In this document: positions 53,197 through 64,000 of the stretch, one piece after another | How the letters are laid out: every line of letters starts with the position of its first letter | How positions within the stretch are numbered: position 1 is the first letter of the stretch | NCBI GenBank assembly: GCA_963693365.1 | Contig: CAVNZM010000004.1 | Span: 11,842,001 to 11,906,000 of the forward strand | DNA from: Amoebidium appalachense | Lineage: Eukaryota > Ichthyosporea | Direction of reading: 5' to 3' | DNA length: 64,000 nt | Notes under the pieces: model-generated | Database searches by the model: none | Told to the model about the DNA's origin: nothing | Seen by the model: the letters and a program-made list of their open reading frames with translations, nothing else | Translations under genes and position numbers: made by a program

Positions 53197-55098
53197 CCCC
53201 TCCTCCCCTTCTCGCTTCTCGGCACATTACAGAGAGACATGCAGATACAGTCTGCCGTTATACACGGGCATATCACCCATGTGTGAAACTCTGCAGTAAC
53301 TATTGAGTTTAGGACACAGAAAATGGCGCACATCATATTTTTCTGGACTTGGTCATTCCGCTCTCGTCTGCTCACACCTTTCCCTTAAACCCACCCCGTT
53401 CTCATCAATTCTTCCTGGTTATTAGTCCTTTGTGTTGGGTATGATCCCACACATTCACGTACACACACACACACTTCCCTACTCTACCCTTGAAGGTCCC
53501 TCTTCCTCACATCCCTCTCCCCTTCTTGCTTCCTCCCCCCCCCCCTCCCCCCTCCCCGCTCGGTCGCGTCAAAATATCTTTACAATAGTCTAGATAAGTC
53601 AACACCTTGCAACACCCCAAACGTTCAAAATGGTCTGGAGCAACGTGTGGCCTAATCATACCCCCTCCCCCTGCTTTCCTCTCCCCCCTCCCTCCCCCCT
53701 CCCCCAGGCCGGGCAGCGGATCGGCACCACCCTTGACCCGATCCAGCTAGGGATCTTCAGCCACCGGTTCATGTCCATAGCCGAGCAGATGGGCAGAGCA
53801 CTGCAGCGCACATCTATTAGTACTAATATCAAGGAGAGGCTGGACTTTAGCTGTGCCCTGTTTGGTGGGTGGGTGGGGTGGTGGGGTGGGGTGATGTGGT
53901 GGTGTTTGTTGTGTTTCGGGATCTTGGTTTTTTTTTGCTTTCACGATTTTTTGTTTCTTGCTTGCTTATTGTTTTTTATATTTTGATCAATTTGTTGTTT
54001 TGTGTTCGTTAAGAGGGGGGGGGGGGGGGGGGGGGGGGGAAGGGGGGGAGGGGGGGGGGGGGGGGGGGGGGGAGGGGGGAGGGGGGAGGGGGGGAGCGGG
54101 TGCACAGACAGATAGGTGACAAGCGATGACACAAAGTTTGCTTGGCTCAGTTGGTTTGTGGAAGGAAAGAAAGAGGTTGGATAGAAAAAGGCTAAAAGAC
54201 ATGGCATTGTCTTAGATCAGTTTATGCACACACGGCGCATACGTCCCCATGAAGCACACGAGCACATGCGAGCGTGGACGCACAGAGAAACACACCTGCA
54301 CATGAACGCGCGCGCCAACACAAACACACACACACACAAACACATTCACACACCTCTCACATGTGGGGGTCTCACTGTTTCTCGCGGCATGAAGACCAGT
54401 CTCTGGTAAGGGAGTTTTTTGCTCAGTACATCCCCTAAGCGCTATATCACATACAGATAGCCAGGTAATACTTGTATATCATATTTCTTCCCGGTTCGAC
54501 CTGCTATGGGAGATGTACTAACCCAGTGTGTGCAGGGCCTGACGGTGGGCTTGTAGCAAATGCCCCGCACATACCCGTCCACCTGGGTGCCATGCAGGAG
54601 GCTGTCAAGTACCAGATCAGAGTCCTGGGCGGTACGTGGGTTTTTTTTTTTCGTTTTTTTTTTTTTTTGCCTTTCGGCGCCGAGGGTGGGTGGGTGGGGG
54701 GGGGGGGGGAGGGGATGGGGGGGGAGATGTAGTTGAAAGGCTGAGGGTACGGGATGGAGGTAGGGGTGTGGGGGTTGTGTGTGTGTGTGTTCCGGGGGGG
54801 GTAAGGGGGGGTGGAGGGGGGGGGAGGCCATGTGTGTGGCATCAACGGTATCGTGTGTTTTCTGTGTAAGGCTGTGGGGACGCATTAGCAGCATGCTCTA
54901 AGGCGGAAGAGAGAGGCTCAGGGAAAGAAGCATAAATGCAACCTCTTTTGGCTGTGTGCTTACGTAAGTACCCCCCCAGACAACCTGCAGCCGGGGGACG
55001 TGCTGGTGTCCAATCATCCGCAGGCAGGGGGCAGCCACCTGCCCGACATCACCGTCATCACCCCAGTCTTCAACGAGCACGACAAGGGTAAGCTGGAG

Positions 55099-55130
<32 letters not shown>

Positions 55131-55988
55131 TGGAGACCGCACTTTCTCACCCATCCACCCACTCTGCCACCATCCAATTCTTTCCCCCACCCCCTCTCCT
55201 GTCACCTTCCTGACGTGGGTCTACGTAGCAATTTGTTGTTACTTTCTTTCTCTTCTCATCTTTTGTTCCTTAAGAAGGTCTGATGACCCGATCTCTGTTA
55301 CCCCTCCTCCCCCCCCCCCCCCCCATTTCCGATACATATATATCCACCAACCCATTGGACCCCCCCCAGGTGCCAAACAGACCCCCGTATTTTTTGTGGC
55401 CTCACGGGGCCACCATGCCGATATTGGAGGCATCACCCCCGGCTCAATGCCCCCCCACAGCAAGTCCCTTAGCGAGGTACGTTATGCTTACCCCCCTCCA
55501 CCCTCCTCCCCCCCCCTCCCCACCCCCCACACACACTACCTCATAGCTTTGTAAGGTACCATTATGCTTTACGATTTTGCCGTTTTGTTATATACGACCG
55601 AGTTGTAACAAAGATGTTGAAATGCAGAGTTTTGCAAGGCAGATCTCTGTTCCCTGTCTCACTCCTGTGTTGGCTTCGCATTCCTGCATGCACTCGATCC
55701 TACTTTCCGCTTGTATTTCCCCCCCGTTCCATGTGTGTGTGCCTTTCTCTTTCGTTTTTTGATACATAACCACAACGATGAAAACGCACACAGGAGGGTG
55801 TTGCCATCATGAGCTTCCATCTTGTCCGTGACGGTGTGTTCCAAGAGGAGGGAATATCGAAGCTTCTGGTGGATGCTGGGTCGAGAAATCTCAGCGACAA
55901 TCTGAGTGACCTGAAGGCTCAGGTGGCTGCTAACAATCAGGGTGTGTGCACATGTGCACGTACACACGAACACGCACGTGCATGCAGG

Positions 55989-56065
<77 letters not shown>

Positions 56066-56120
56066 GGATTCAGACGCACGAGCACGCCCACACACACAGA
56101 GAGGGGGGGGGGGGGAGGGG

Positions 56121-56191
<71 letters not shown>

Positions 56192-57046
56192 AGGGGGAGA
56201 GAGAGAGTTAGGGGGAGAGAGAGAGACCGACACACGTGCGCACACACGAACACACATGTGCGGGGGCACACAGACCGACACACATTAGCATGCATTGTGG
56301 TACTGACGCCTTTATGCTGTCAGAAAATGCAGAGAGCCGTTAAAGGCACTCGTACCACTATATTACGTTAGTCCGTGGGGCCGATAACAAGCCAATGAAC
56401 ACATGGGACCAGTCAGCAAGCGATTCAATGCAGCCATATGAAAAGACTTCACAAAAAACCGTTTACATAAAACTACAGGGATAAAACCAGCCAGCTAACG
56501 GGCCAATGAAAGCACAGGGATCAAGCTAGTCAACGAGCTGATTGGTCAGTACGGGCTGGAGGTAGTGCATGCGTACATGTCACACATCCAGAAGGTGTCG
56601 GCCAATGCCGTGAGAGACATGCTGGTAGAGGTCTACCAGAACCTCACCGACCCATCTATCAAGGTGTGTTGGTTATTGCCTCTTTTTTCTCTCTCTCTCT
56701 TTCTTGTTCTTTCTTTCTGTATCTCTTCTTTTCCATTTCTTTTCCTTTCGTTTTTTCTTGTGTGCGTGGGAGGGAGGGGGGGAGTGGGGGGAGGGTAATA
56801 TGTGCGCCCTGTGTATGTGCGTGTGTCATTGGGCATATGGTGTAATCAGTACGCTGTGGCTACATCCTAACTCACATTCGGGCCGGGTCGGGTCGGGCCA
56901 ACAGATGGACAGCCAGACAGGGGAGAAAGTACTGTTTGCAGAGGACTTTATGGATGCGGGCAGCCGCATAGCCCTCGAGATCAGAGTCAGGCAGGACGGC
57001 ACGGCAAGCTTTGACTTCACAGGCACTAGCCCGGAGGTAACCCCCT

Positions 57047-57088
<42 letters not shown>

Positions 57089-57166
57089 AATAATAATAAT
57101 AATAAAAAGGAAAAAACCCTATCCATCCACTCACCACCTCCCTTTCTCTCACTCTACCTACCCCCT

Positions 57167-57197
<31 letters not shown>

Positions 57198-58260
57198 CCC
57201 CTTCCCACAATGCAGTTTCCAGTGCTTGGTCTTGCCTTATACGGAGCAGCCAGTAAAAGTCCCCCCCCCCCCCCCCCCCCCCCCTCCCTCCCTCCCTCCC
57301 TCCCTCCCCCTGCAAACATAAGCAAACATATTCGCACATTCACACACACCTGTTTCACCTCAGACCTTACGTCCAGGGTTCCAAGGCTACCAAATCTGAA
57401 GTTTATTCCTTCGTTATTGGTGACTTCTTTACACTTGCAGTTGTGGTGATGGTTGGGGGGGAGGGGGAGGAGGGGAGGGAGGGAGGGGGGACTGACAGTT
57501 CGTGTTGTGCCTAGTTACAATCACACACACCCACGTCATCTCTGGGCACCACCAGCATTTCGGGCCTTTCACGCACATAACCCCGCAAATACAACCCTTG
57601 ATCACACATATGTCTAACACCCCCCTGCCCCTGTAGCTGTATGGCAACCTCAACACACCGTGTGCCGTGGCCTACTCAGCCATCATCTACTGCCTGCGCT
57701 GCATGGTCAAACATGACATACCCCTCAACCAGGTATACCAATACCACATATTGTTGGTTTCTCTGCCACCATATACCCCTTACCCCCTTACCCTCCCCCT
57801 CCCCTCCCCTCCCCCCCCCCCCCTCCTCCCCCTCCCCTCCCCCCCCCCCCCCCCCCCCTTGCCCCACTCCCTCCTTCCCCCTCCACACGCACACACACAC
57901 ACACACACACACCCATTATCTCCCACCCACCACCAACACCACCATCAGTAACCAACAGCATTTGAGAGCCAATTGGGAGATCAAGTAGGGTGGGGAATTA
58001 CGGAATGGGCAATCGGTGATTGTGCCTGCTACCTTTGGGATAAAACGAGGGCCGTTATAATGTCACATAGAACTTTGGTCTTGAAATATGATATGCACTG
58101 TCGTGTGGAAGTGTAGCGGTAGGTAATGAGCCTACACAACTGAGTTTGTTATTTTTCAGGGGTGTCTCCTTCCCATCAAGACAACGATCCCTGAGGGCTG
58201 TATGTTGAACCCGTCACCAGGTTGAAACTACCCCGCACACACACCACATACACATTTTTC

Positions 58261-58322
<62 letters not shown>

Positions 58323-59465
58323 CACGCACACACACGCACACGCACACGCACACGCACACACACACGCACACGCACGCGCACACACACGCACACGCACACA
58401 CACGCACACACACACAAACACACCCAACACACACACACATACACACACACACACACACCCACACACACACAAGCACACGCACAAGCACATGAACAGATGC
58501 AAGCCCCCACACCGAACACACACACACACACACACTTCATTGAAGGTACTTTCACATACATAAAGACACACACTGACACAAACACAAACATACGCCGAAA
58601 CAAAACAAAATCAATGCAACTGTCAAAAGAAAAATTGTAAAATGGCCCGGGAGTGGGGGGTGTTGGTGGGGGTGGGGGGGGGGGGGGGGGGGGGGGGGGG
58701 GGAGTACGAAGCAAATACAGAAGTGAAGGCCATTAAAAAAAAAAAAAAGAAGTTGTGGTTTCCAACACCCACTCCTCCGACCTTTGGCCCACGGCCCTCG
58801 CAGTTTCTTCACAACCCTTTTGTGGCTATCAGTCGACTTATTTGATTGGCTGCAGAGGCTGCTGTTGTTGGAGGCAATGTGCTGACGTCACAGCGCCTAG
58901 TGGATGTGATTCTGAAGGCCTTTAAGGCGTGTGCTGCCTCCCAGGGCTGCATGAACAACCTGACATTTGGTGATGCAACAGTGGGTATGTGCAACACCTC
59001 CCTTCTCCCCCCCCCCCCCCCCCTCTCCCCTTCGTTCCTTCTGCCACACACACACACACACACAGATTTTCTCTTTCTCTCGCTTTCTCTCTCCATCTCC
59101 CCTCTCTCCCCCTCTCCCCCTCTCCCCCTCTCCTGCCCTCCCCTTCTCCCTCCCCTCCCCCCCCGCCCAAGTTTCTTGCCTTCGCGTCCGTTAGCTTTCC
59201 TTTTTGTCTTTTTTTTTGCTGCTCTCGTACTCGGTGAATGTGAGAATGTGAATGCTTGTTTACCATTGCATGCACAGTCCCTTCCCTCCCTCCCTCCCCC
59301 TCCTCCCCCTCCCCTCCACCTTCCCCGCTCTCCCCTCCTCTCCCCTCCATCCTTATGCCCTTTTCTAACCTTCCGTTCTTTCTCCCTCTTCCCCCCCCCC
59401 CCCCCCCCCCCTCCCTCCCCTACCCTTTTCTGCACATGCACGCAGGGAGGCATGCTACAATCACG

Positions 59466-59522
<57 letters not shown>

Positions 59523-59684
59523 GGTTACTACGAAACCATTGCCGGGGGTGCCGGTGCCGGGCCCAAGTGGCATGGGCGCAGTGGTGTGCACACACACATG
59601 ACAAACACAAGAATCACAGACCCTGAGATTCTGGAACGCCGTTACCCGGTAGATGAAATTGACGCGTTTGCACGTGCCTGTGTA

Positions 59685-59717
<33 letters not shown>

Positions 59718-60173
59718 GGGGGGGAGGGGGGGGAGGGAGGAGAGGGGGGCGAGAGATGTTTCTGCGTTTCCTTTCATGTGAGTTTTTGGGGAGAGAGAGG
59801 GGGGGGGGGGGGGGGATTGAAGAAATGCTCTGCTGGGGTGGTAAGTATAAAGGTTGAGCTGGTAAGGGAGATGGACACTGGTTCGTTTCATTCTTTCCAA
59901 TCTCCTGTTGTTCCAAACCGTTTTATGCAAGCGTCATGTTAGTCTTTCCTCACACACGCCTTCACCAAGCCGGTAATAAGTGGAAAGCGCTTGGGGAGGA
60001 AGCAACATAAGTACACAATTCTAATCCTACGGCCTGCAGGTGATTTTGAGGGAGTTTTCCCTTCGACCGGACAGTGGAGGCAACGGTTACTTCAAGGGGT
60101 ATGTGATATCTCTCATGCCTAGCCCCATATGTACACACAGAGAGACACGTACGCACGTGTGTGTGTGCGCGCG

Positions 60174-60214
<41 letters not shown>

Positions 60215-61154
60215 TTTGACTTTCTTCCCTATCCCCTTTAACAACCCCCCTCCCCCCCCCCCCCCCATCCCTCCCCCCCCCCCCCCCCCCTCCCCCATCT
60301 CTCCCCCTTGTTTCTTCCCTCTCCCATGTATCTAACGTCAGTTATGGGCCACCTCCAGGGGTGATGGTGTGCGGCGTGTGCTTGAATGGCGTAGACCTAT
60401 GACCGTGTCTCTTCTGAGTGAGCGCAGAGCCTTCCAGCCGTACGGGTTGGAGGGTGGTGAGCCGGGCCAGCGCGGCATGAATCTATGGGTGGGTGGATAT
60501 GAAGGGGGGGACGGGGAGAGGGGGAGGGAGGGGGGGGGGGGGGGGTGATATGTTGTCTATGTCATTTGTTTGTTATGGTGGTTGAAAATGGCGTTAGTTC
60601 GAGTGGAAGGCTCAAAAGGTGTGCCTGGTGCGGTGGCGGTGCGTACTTGGTTGCGAGTTTGGGATGCCAGCGACTTGAAGATCCTGTTGTTTTCTGGTCC
60701 ATCATGTTTTCTGTGTGGTTGTGGGCAACTATACCATAGTGACCACCAAAAAAGGCATAATGATGGCTTATTGTACATTTGGAATGCATCTCCGTCTGTG
60801 TGCACATTGTGTTCTTGAGAGATCTTTCCATACAATAACCACATCCCACCAAATGTGCACTCGTTTCGTCTGCTCTACACAAAACCTCACGACATCGGTG
60901 CCATAAAAACCTTAATTTCCCTTTGTTGCAAATTACAGATCATCAACGGTGGTCGCACAATCAATCTCGGAGGCCACAACACCGTGCAGATGAAGAAGGG
61001 TGATCAGTTGGTGATTATGTCCCCCGGTGGGGGTGGGTGGGGAAAACCCGACAGCAAGCCGGAGGGGGTGGAGGAAGAAACAAGCGAAACGAGTGTGGAT
61101 GTGTTGGAGGTGGGGAGTGTAAATGATTACAGACTCAGACAGGAGCAGGCGTGA
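41334..61154 (+). CDS. OPLAH: ATP-dependent 5-oxoprolinase (hydantoinase A/B fusion), 32 exons
   Basis: Exons: 41334-41487, 42552-42608, 43137-43423, 43986-44171, 44591-44647, 45526-45631, 46056-46198, 46780-46855, 47245-47337, 47934-47972, 48727-48962, 49421-49527, 50133-50286, 50682-50813, 51528-51629, 52018-52075, 52491-52591, 53016-53081, 53708-53864, 54536-54631, 54980-55087, 55370-55476, 55794-55941, 56518-56663, 56905-57036, 57637-57732, 58160-58220, 58856-58984, 59524-59648, 60040-60098, 60359-60488, 60939-61154. All phases agree; 1287 residues, about the length of the human (1288) and yeast enzymes. It opens 5-oxo-L-proline to glutamate using ATP in the gamma-glutamyl cycle, in the cytosol. 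HyuA part: [16 protein letters not shown] at 11-26, DMGGTSTD at 315-322, [13 protein letters not shown]. HyuB part from about 720: [47 protein letters not shown] and a C-terminal SPGGGGWG. No lesion or missing domain is seen. Confidence 0.96.
44659..44783. repeat. C-run, A-run, then (CA)n in oxoprolinase intron 5
   Basis: About 26 C pass into about 18 A, an AAAAG-rich stretch, then about 27 CA units. A second (CA)n follows at 44965-45050 in the same intron. Confidence 0.88.
45266..45497. mobile_element. MITE with TTAA target duplication, piggyBac-like, in oxoprolinase intron 5
   Basis: The left terminus GGACAAAGGGTTCA at 45266 is matched exactly by the inverted right terminus at 45497. After five unmatched bases both arms continue AAATTTC. 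TTAA stands on both sides (45262-45265 and 45498-45501). A TTAA duplication is the signature of piggyBac-type transposition. The 232-base element has no ORF and carries a central palindrome TATACCATATATGGTATA. Confidence 0.78.
45943..46032. repeat. (CA)45 microsatellite in oxoprolinase intron 6
   Basis: A perfect CA run that ends about 23 bases before the acceptor at 46055. Confidence 0.92.
49650..49719. repeat. (GT)35 followed by a G run in oxoprolinase intron 12
   Basis: A perfect GT run directly continued by about 30 G. This is the strand opposite of the C-run/(CA)n arrangement seen in neighbouring introns. Confidence 0.9.
51917..51979. repeat. Poly-G tract, over 60 bases, in oxoprolinase intron 15
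   Basis: The longest G run in the window, ending about 40 bases before the acceptor of exon 16. It is strong G-quadruplex potential in the pre-mRNA near a splice site. Confidence 0.9.
56012..56228. repeat. (GA)n compound repeat in oxoprolinase intron 23
   Basis: (CA)n passes into (GA)n at 56016-56063, then a G run, then (GA)n at 56125-56188. Two copies of TTAGGGGGAGAGAGAGA follow at the end. Confidence 0.88.
56296..56359. repeat. Short hairpin in oxoprolinase intron 23
   Basis: GTGGTAC, four unpaired bases and GCCTTTA on the left pair with TAAAGGC, four unpaired bases and GTACCAC on the right, around a loop of about 28 bases. No flanking duplication is evident. Confidence 0.55.
58266..58462. 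repeat. (CA)n with CG interruptions in oxoprolinase intron 27
   Basis: About 200 bases of CA units with CG, AA and CC interruptions, a degenerating microsatellite. (CA)n remnants continue to about 58535. Confidence 0.88.
59468..59519. repeat. (CA)26 microsatellite adjoining the exon 29 acceptor of oxoprolinase
   Basis: The run ends CACTGCAG, so the acceptor AG at 59523 is four bases beyond the repeat. Confidence 0.9.
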
Positions 61155-61486
61155 GATAGTTGTTGCATTTTGGAGATATTTTGAAAGATATATTTGAAGA
61201 ATGAAGGGGAATTTGGACTATTTTTGTGAGTGGTAGGTAGTAAAACGGACGAGATATTTGATGAGCTTTTGCGGGATAGTAAATCTTGTAACGTGGGAGG
61301 TCGGTGGCGGAGTGGTTTGTATGGAAGTGTACGTGTGGTTTGTGTATATCACCACTTTGTAGATAGTCGGAATTGAGTTTAGAAAAATCCAGTTGCTGTG
61401 TGCACCGTTGTAGTTAAGAAACCTCTCACTACTGTGTGGTGAGTCTGTATTGGTAAGTTCCAGTCATTTGGTGTATCATGATTATA

Positions 61487-61492
61487 AATAAA
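61487..61492 (+). promoter_or_regulatory. Candidate polyadenylation signal of the oxoprolinase gene
   Basis: AATAAA occurs 333 bases after the TGA, within an A-rich stretch that repeats AATAAAA. It is the first such hexamer after the stop on this strand. Confidence 0.5.
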
Positions 61493-62561
61493 ATAAAAAT
61501 AAGAATATCAATTTGCGGTTATATCCATGGTAAAATCGGTAGGACGAGATAGTATGAATTTTGTTGAACTGTACATCTACAAAAAATGGCACAAATTGCG
61601 CCGGGGAACAGGACCCCTGAAGTGTTCAGGAGAAACTTAACCCCCCCCCCCCCCCCCCCCCCCCTCTTCCCCGGGGCCTCTTCTTCGGTTGCAAATAAAA
61701 TTTGCAATGCTGCCGGATGATGGGGACGGTAAGCATTCCGCACCTTCGTGGTACATACGTACGTAGAAGTTCACCCAGATGAGCCTTGGCGCAAATACTC
61801 CCATCATCTCCCAATATTCGCAGCGACCCATGCTCTTTACAGGCCAGTGGGGAGATAGGTCGACCACAATAGGCAGGCCCTTCGGTTATAAATTATATGA
61901 TACCATCACTCTTTGGCCTAAGGGCTTCAACGATGGGCGCCGGCCAGGCGTAGATGCAGTTCTTTTCTTTCCACGGAATTGATAATTTCAAGACATTTTA
62001 GATTCAAAGGTACTGAATACATACCCAATCTATATTAGCAAATAGAGTGCATGCCATCATCAGCAATGTACGTATGTAGCGTGGATGACTGATTAGCTTG
62101 AAATCGGCTGTGGATCATCTCCAAAAACAGCAGCTATAACCCATTCTCAGCCCATATGGCATTGCTGGTCTTCTGTGTAAACGGTGGCCAGATGTTGGGG
62201 GCATGGGTGTGATTGTTCCCTTAAAATTTTCCAGTGTAGTTGTTTTATTGATAGCCACCTGAAGTAAGTTTTGCTGTTGTGTGTTTAAAGAAAAAGGCAT
62301 AACGGTTGCTTGACCTATATGTACAAAGGGTTGTTTTTTTTTTTTTTTTGCGGGTGCTACTTGCTGGGGGGAGGGGGTGGGGGGGGGGGGGGGGGGGGGG
62401 GGGGAAGGGGGCGGGGAAAGGGGGGGAGGGGAGGAAGGGGGGGGGGGGGGGGGGGGGAAGGGAGGGGAGGGGGATTCATGCGCACTCCAACAAACGTTAT
62501 ACTGTGCATACACCTCGAATTCGAAACACGGCCACTTGCACGCATATACCAACGTGCACGC

Positions 62562-62592
62562 GCGCCCACACACACACAGACGCACGCACGCG

Positions 62593-62634
<42 letters not shown>

Positions 62635-62641
62635 GTGGCAC

Positions 62642-62678
<37 letters not shown>

Positions 62679-62960
62679 GTCATGCACACATACACACACA
62701 CACACACGTACGCGCGCATGCACACGCAGACACACACACACACACACACACACTCATACACACACACACATACACACACACACACACTCAGGCACACACA
62801 GGCACACACGCTGTGACATACGTCTTGCACTCACACACGGATGCACACACAGAGAGAGAGAAGAGAGACAAACACACGCACACACACGTGCACACTTGCA
62901 CACGTGCACACGTGCACACACGTGTCTTGTGCTCACACACACGGACACACACACACAGTT
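62562..62960. repeat. Compound (CA)n repeat with CG-rich segments
   Basis: About 400 bases dominated by CA units, with CGCGCG stretches near 62587 and GTGCACAC units near 62890. It is Z-DNA-prone. Confidence 0.85.
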
Positions 62961-63169
62961 AGCACTTAGCAGTTGACCAATGTGGTTCAAGTTTGTTTGC
63001 ATGCCTGGCCCAGATGGGACACACTACCGCAATAAACTTGAAATCACACTGAGTCTCTATAATGCACCACCTGATCCGATGGCTGCTTACTATAACATAT
63101 GACCGGACGACAATACTACTACGGGAATGCCATTAACAAAGCAGTTTTTAATCGGGTCCTTTTCTTTTT

Positions 63170-63201
<32 letters not shown>

Positions 63202-63242
63202 TTTTTTCCTTTTTCATTTTTTTTTTTTTTTTTTGCCCCCCC

Positions 63243-63293
<51 letters not shown>

Positions 63294-63462
63294 CGCTTTT
63301 TTTTTTTCTCTTTTTTTTTTTTGTTTCCAGTTAAGCTTGGATATTCCCAGTCCAATCCATAGCAACATCAATCCATATTAGACTGCGCACATTTTTCAAT
63401 CAATACTATCCCCACATAAAAATAAAGCTAGCAAATTGAACCTATTACAATAGGAACCCTCT

Positions 63463-63627
63463 CTAGACTTTCAGCCCATTTGCTGCCAGCAGGTATTCTT
63501 TACTCTCCTCTGTATCGGATTTCGCATTGGCTGACTTGCGTCGAATGGTGCCGAAGAGGGCCAAGAGGAGGGCAAATACGACGGTGGCGGACATGGCAGC
63601 AACAAGAGCGGTACGGGCATCACCAGC
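63463..63627 (-). CDS. Putative last exon of a membrane protein, 5' part outside the window
   Basis: On the minus strand an acceptor CTTAAATGCAG at 63628 opens 54 codons in phase 0 and ends at TAG (63463-63465). The peptide has a single hydrophobic segment (LVAAMSATVVFALLLALFGTI), a basic stop-transfer cluster RRK and an acidic tail ending EYLLAANGLKV. This suggests a C-terminal membrane anchor with a short cytosolic tail. Upstream exons would lie at higher coordinates. Minus-strand sequence near 63950 encodes a signal-peptide-like MLAFSLASRVVPA, but no clean donor links it. No family is recognised. Confidence 0.42.
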   Translation of the reverse strand, partial: AGDARTALVAAMSATVVFALLLALFGTIRRKSANAKSDTEESKEYLLAANGLKV

Positions 63628-63662
63628 CTGCATTTAAGCATGTGTGTGTGTTTGTATGTGTG

Positions 63663-63664
<2 letters not shown>

Positions 63665-63757
<93 letters not shown>
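63665..63757. repeat. (GT)46 microsatellite at the right edge
   Basis: A nearly perfect GT run starting about 35 bases beyond the acceptor of the putative minus-strand exon. On that gene's strand it is (CA)n leading toward the 3' splice site. Confidence 0.92.
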
Positions 63758-63758
<1 letters not shown>

Positions 63759-64000
63759 AGGGGGTGGGGTGGGGCAGGGCGGGTCAGTGTTTACTTATAG
63801 TACCTAGTATGTCTTACGAAAAACCCCCTACTTATTATTGGATGCATAATTTACTATGTGTTTGCGGTATTAAAAGTATGTCATGGGCTTGGTTTGCCAG
63901 TTTGCGTGCATGTTTGGTAGTGGCAGGAACAACGCGGGAAGCTAGGGAAAATGCTAACATCAAGGCAACTACATGAAGAGCGAGCGCTTTCGGTGTCAGG
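63758..64000. other. Right-edge sequence
   Basis: Unique sequence. The minus strand has an open stretch with a hydrophobic signal-like start near 63953, possibly an upstream exon of the gene ending at 63463. Nothing more can be supported. Confidence 0.35.

Larger units (their letters stand above)
61155..63462. other. 3' flank of oxoprolinase and repeat-rich spacer
   Basis: 61155-61600 is unique 3' flank. 61640-62330 is unique sequence with short open segments on both strands and no consistent splice pattern or known family. T and G runs follow (62333-62472), then CA-rich DNA to 62960. 62970-63160 again has non-repetitive short frames on both strands. 63165-63330 is TTTC repeat, C run and (CA)n. 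I cannot support a gene here. Confidence 0.5.

Noticed and set aside
56187-56220. Telomere-like TTAGGGGG units
   Set aside because: Only two copies occur, and they are part of a GA-repeat interruption rather than an interstitial telomeric array.
58809-59930. 373-codon minus-strand frame
   Set aside because: It is antisense to oxoprolinase exons 28 and 29 and made of repeat-encoded Gly, Glu and Val-Cys runs.
61300-61330. tRNA 5' half (GGTGGCGGAGTGG-like A-box)
   Set aside because: No T-arm or acceptor complement follows at tRNA spacing.
61779-61982. 67-codon plus-strand frame of balanced composition downstream of oxoprolinase
   Set aside because: There is no start context, no acceptor in phase and no recognisable family. 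Minus-strand frames over the same bases are equally open.
62975-63101. Short plus-strand frame resembling part of a small globular protein
   Set aside because: An in-frame stop lies just upstream, there is no matching upstream exon, and an antisense reading is similarly open.

Overview
This is nuclear DNA from an intron-rich eukaryote. Genes are cut into short exons (about 40 to 420 bases) by GT-AG introns of roughly 300 to 1,700 bases. Almost every intron carries dinucleotide microsatellites, chiefly (CA)n or (TG)n with some (CT)n or (GA)n, and pure runs of 20 to 70 C or G. There are no operons, no ribosome binding sites and no complete RNA genes. An SR-protein kinase, an MTCH2-type mitochondrial carrier homologue, a PDZ protein, a full-length ATP-dependent 5-oxoprolinase and an F-box/LRR sequence together suggest a unicellular relative of animals or another intron-rich protist or alga. 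The sequence does not fix the lineage.

Layout. 212-4531 (+): seven-exon short-chain dehydrogenase with a probable mitochondrial leader and a Phe in place of the catalytic Tyr. 5283-6365 (-): single-exon PDZ protein, convergent with the dehydrogenase. 6366-12108: no firm gene; it holds a dyad-symmetric array of short palindromes (7936-8284). 12109-21444 (-): fourteen-exon SRPK kinase of 538 residues. 22312-23932: a 1.6 kb terminal-inverted-repeat element flanked by TA that encloses a coiled-coil ORF. 25735-27667 (-): decayed F-box/leucine-rich-repeat gene. 30333-36846 (+): six-exon MTCH2-like gene with an acidic insertion. 38187-38849 (+): single-exon dual-specificity phosphatase. 39331-41291 (+): fragments of a possible small gene. 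41334-61154 (+): 5-oxoprolinase in 32 exons that all join in phase to give 1287 residues. 63463-63627 (-): last exon of a putative membrane protein that runs off the right edge.

The genes are unrelated housekeeping and signalling functions: redox enzyme, splicing-factor kinase, outer-mitochondrial-membrane protein, phosphatase and gamma-glutamyl-cycle enzyme. There is no sign that they form a functional cluster. The least expected content is the mobile and structural DNA. Five short inverted-repeat elements (14894-15137, 22312-23932, 32696-32950, 37626-37678, 45266-45497) have four different target-site signatures (TA twice, AGGT, an 8-base repeat, TTAA). The palindrome array reverses its own orientation at the centre, and many tracts are C-run/A-run composites with one preferred polarity.

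Limits: exon joins were made by eye from splice signals, reading phase and family similarity recalled from memory, without searches. Start codons of first exons are the weakest points.
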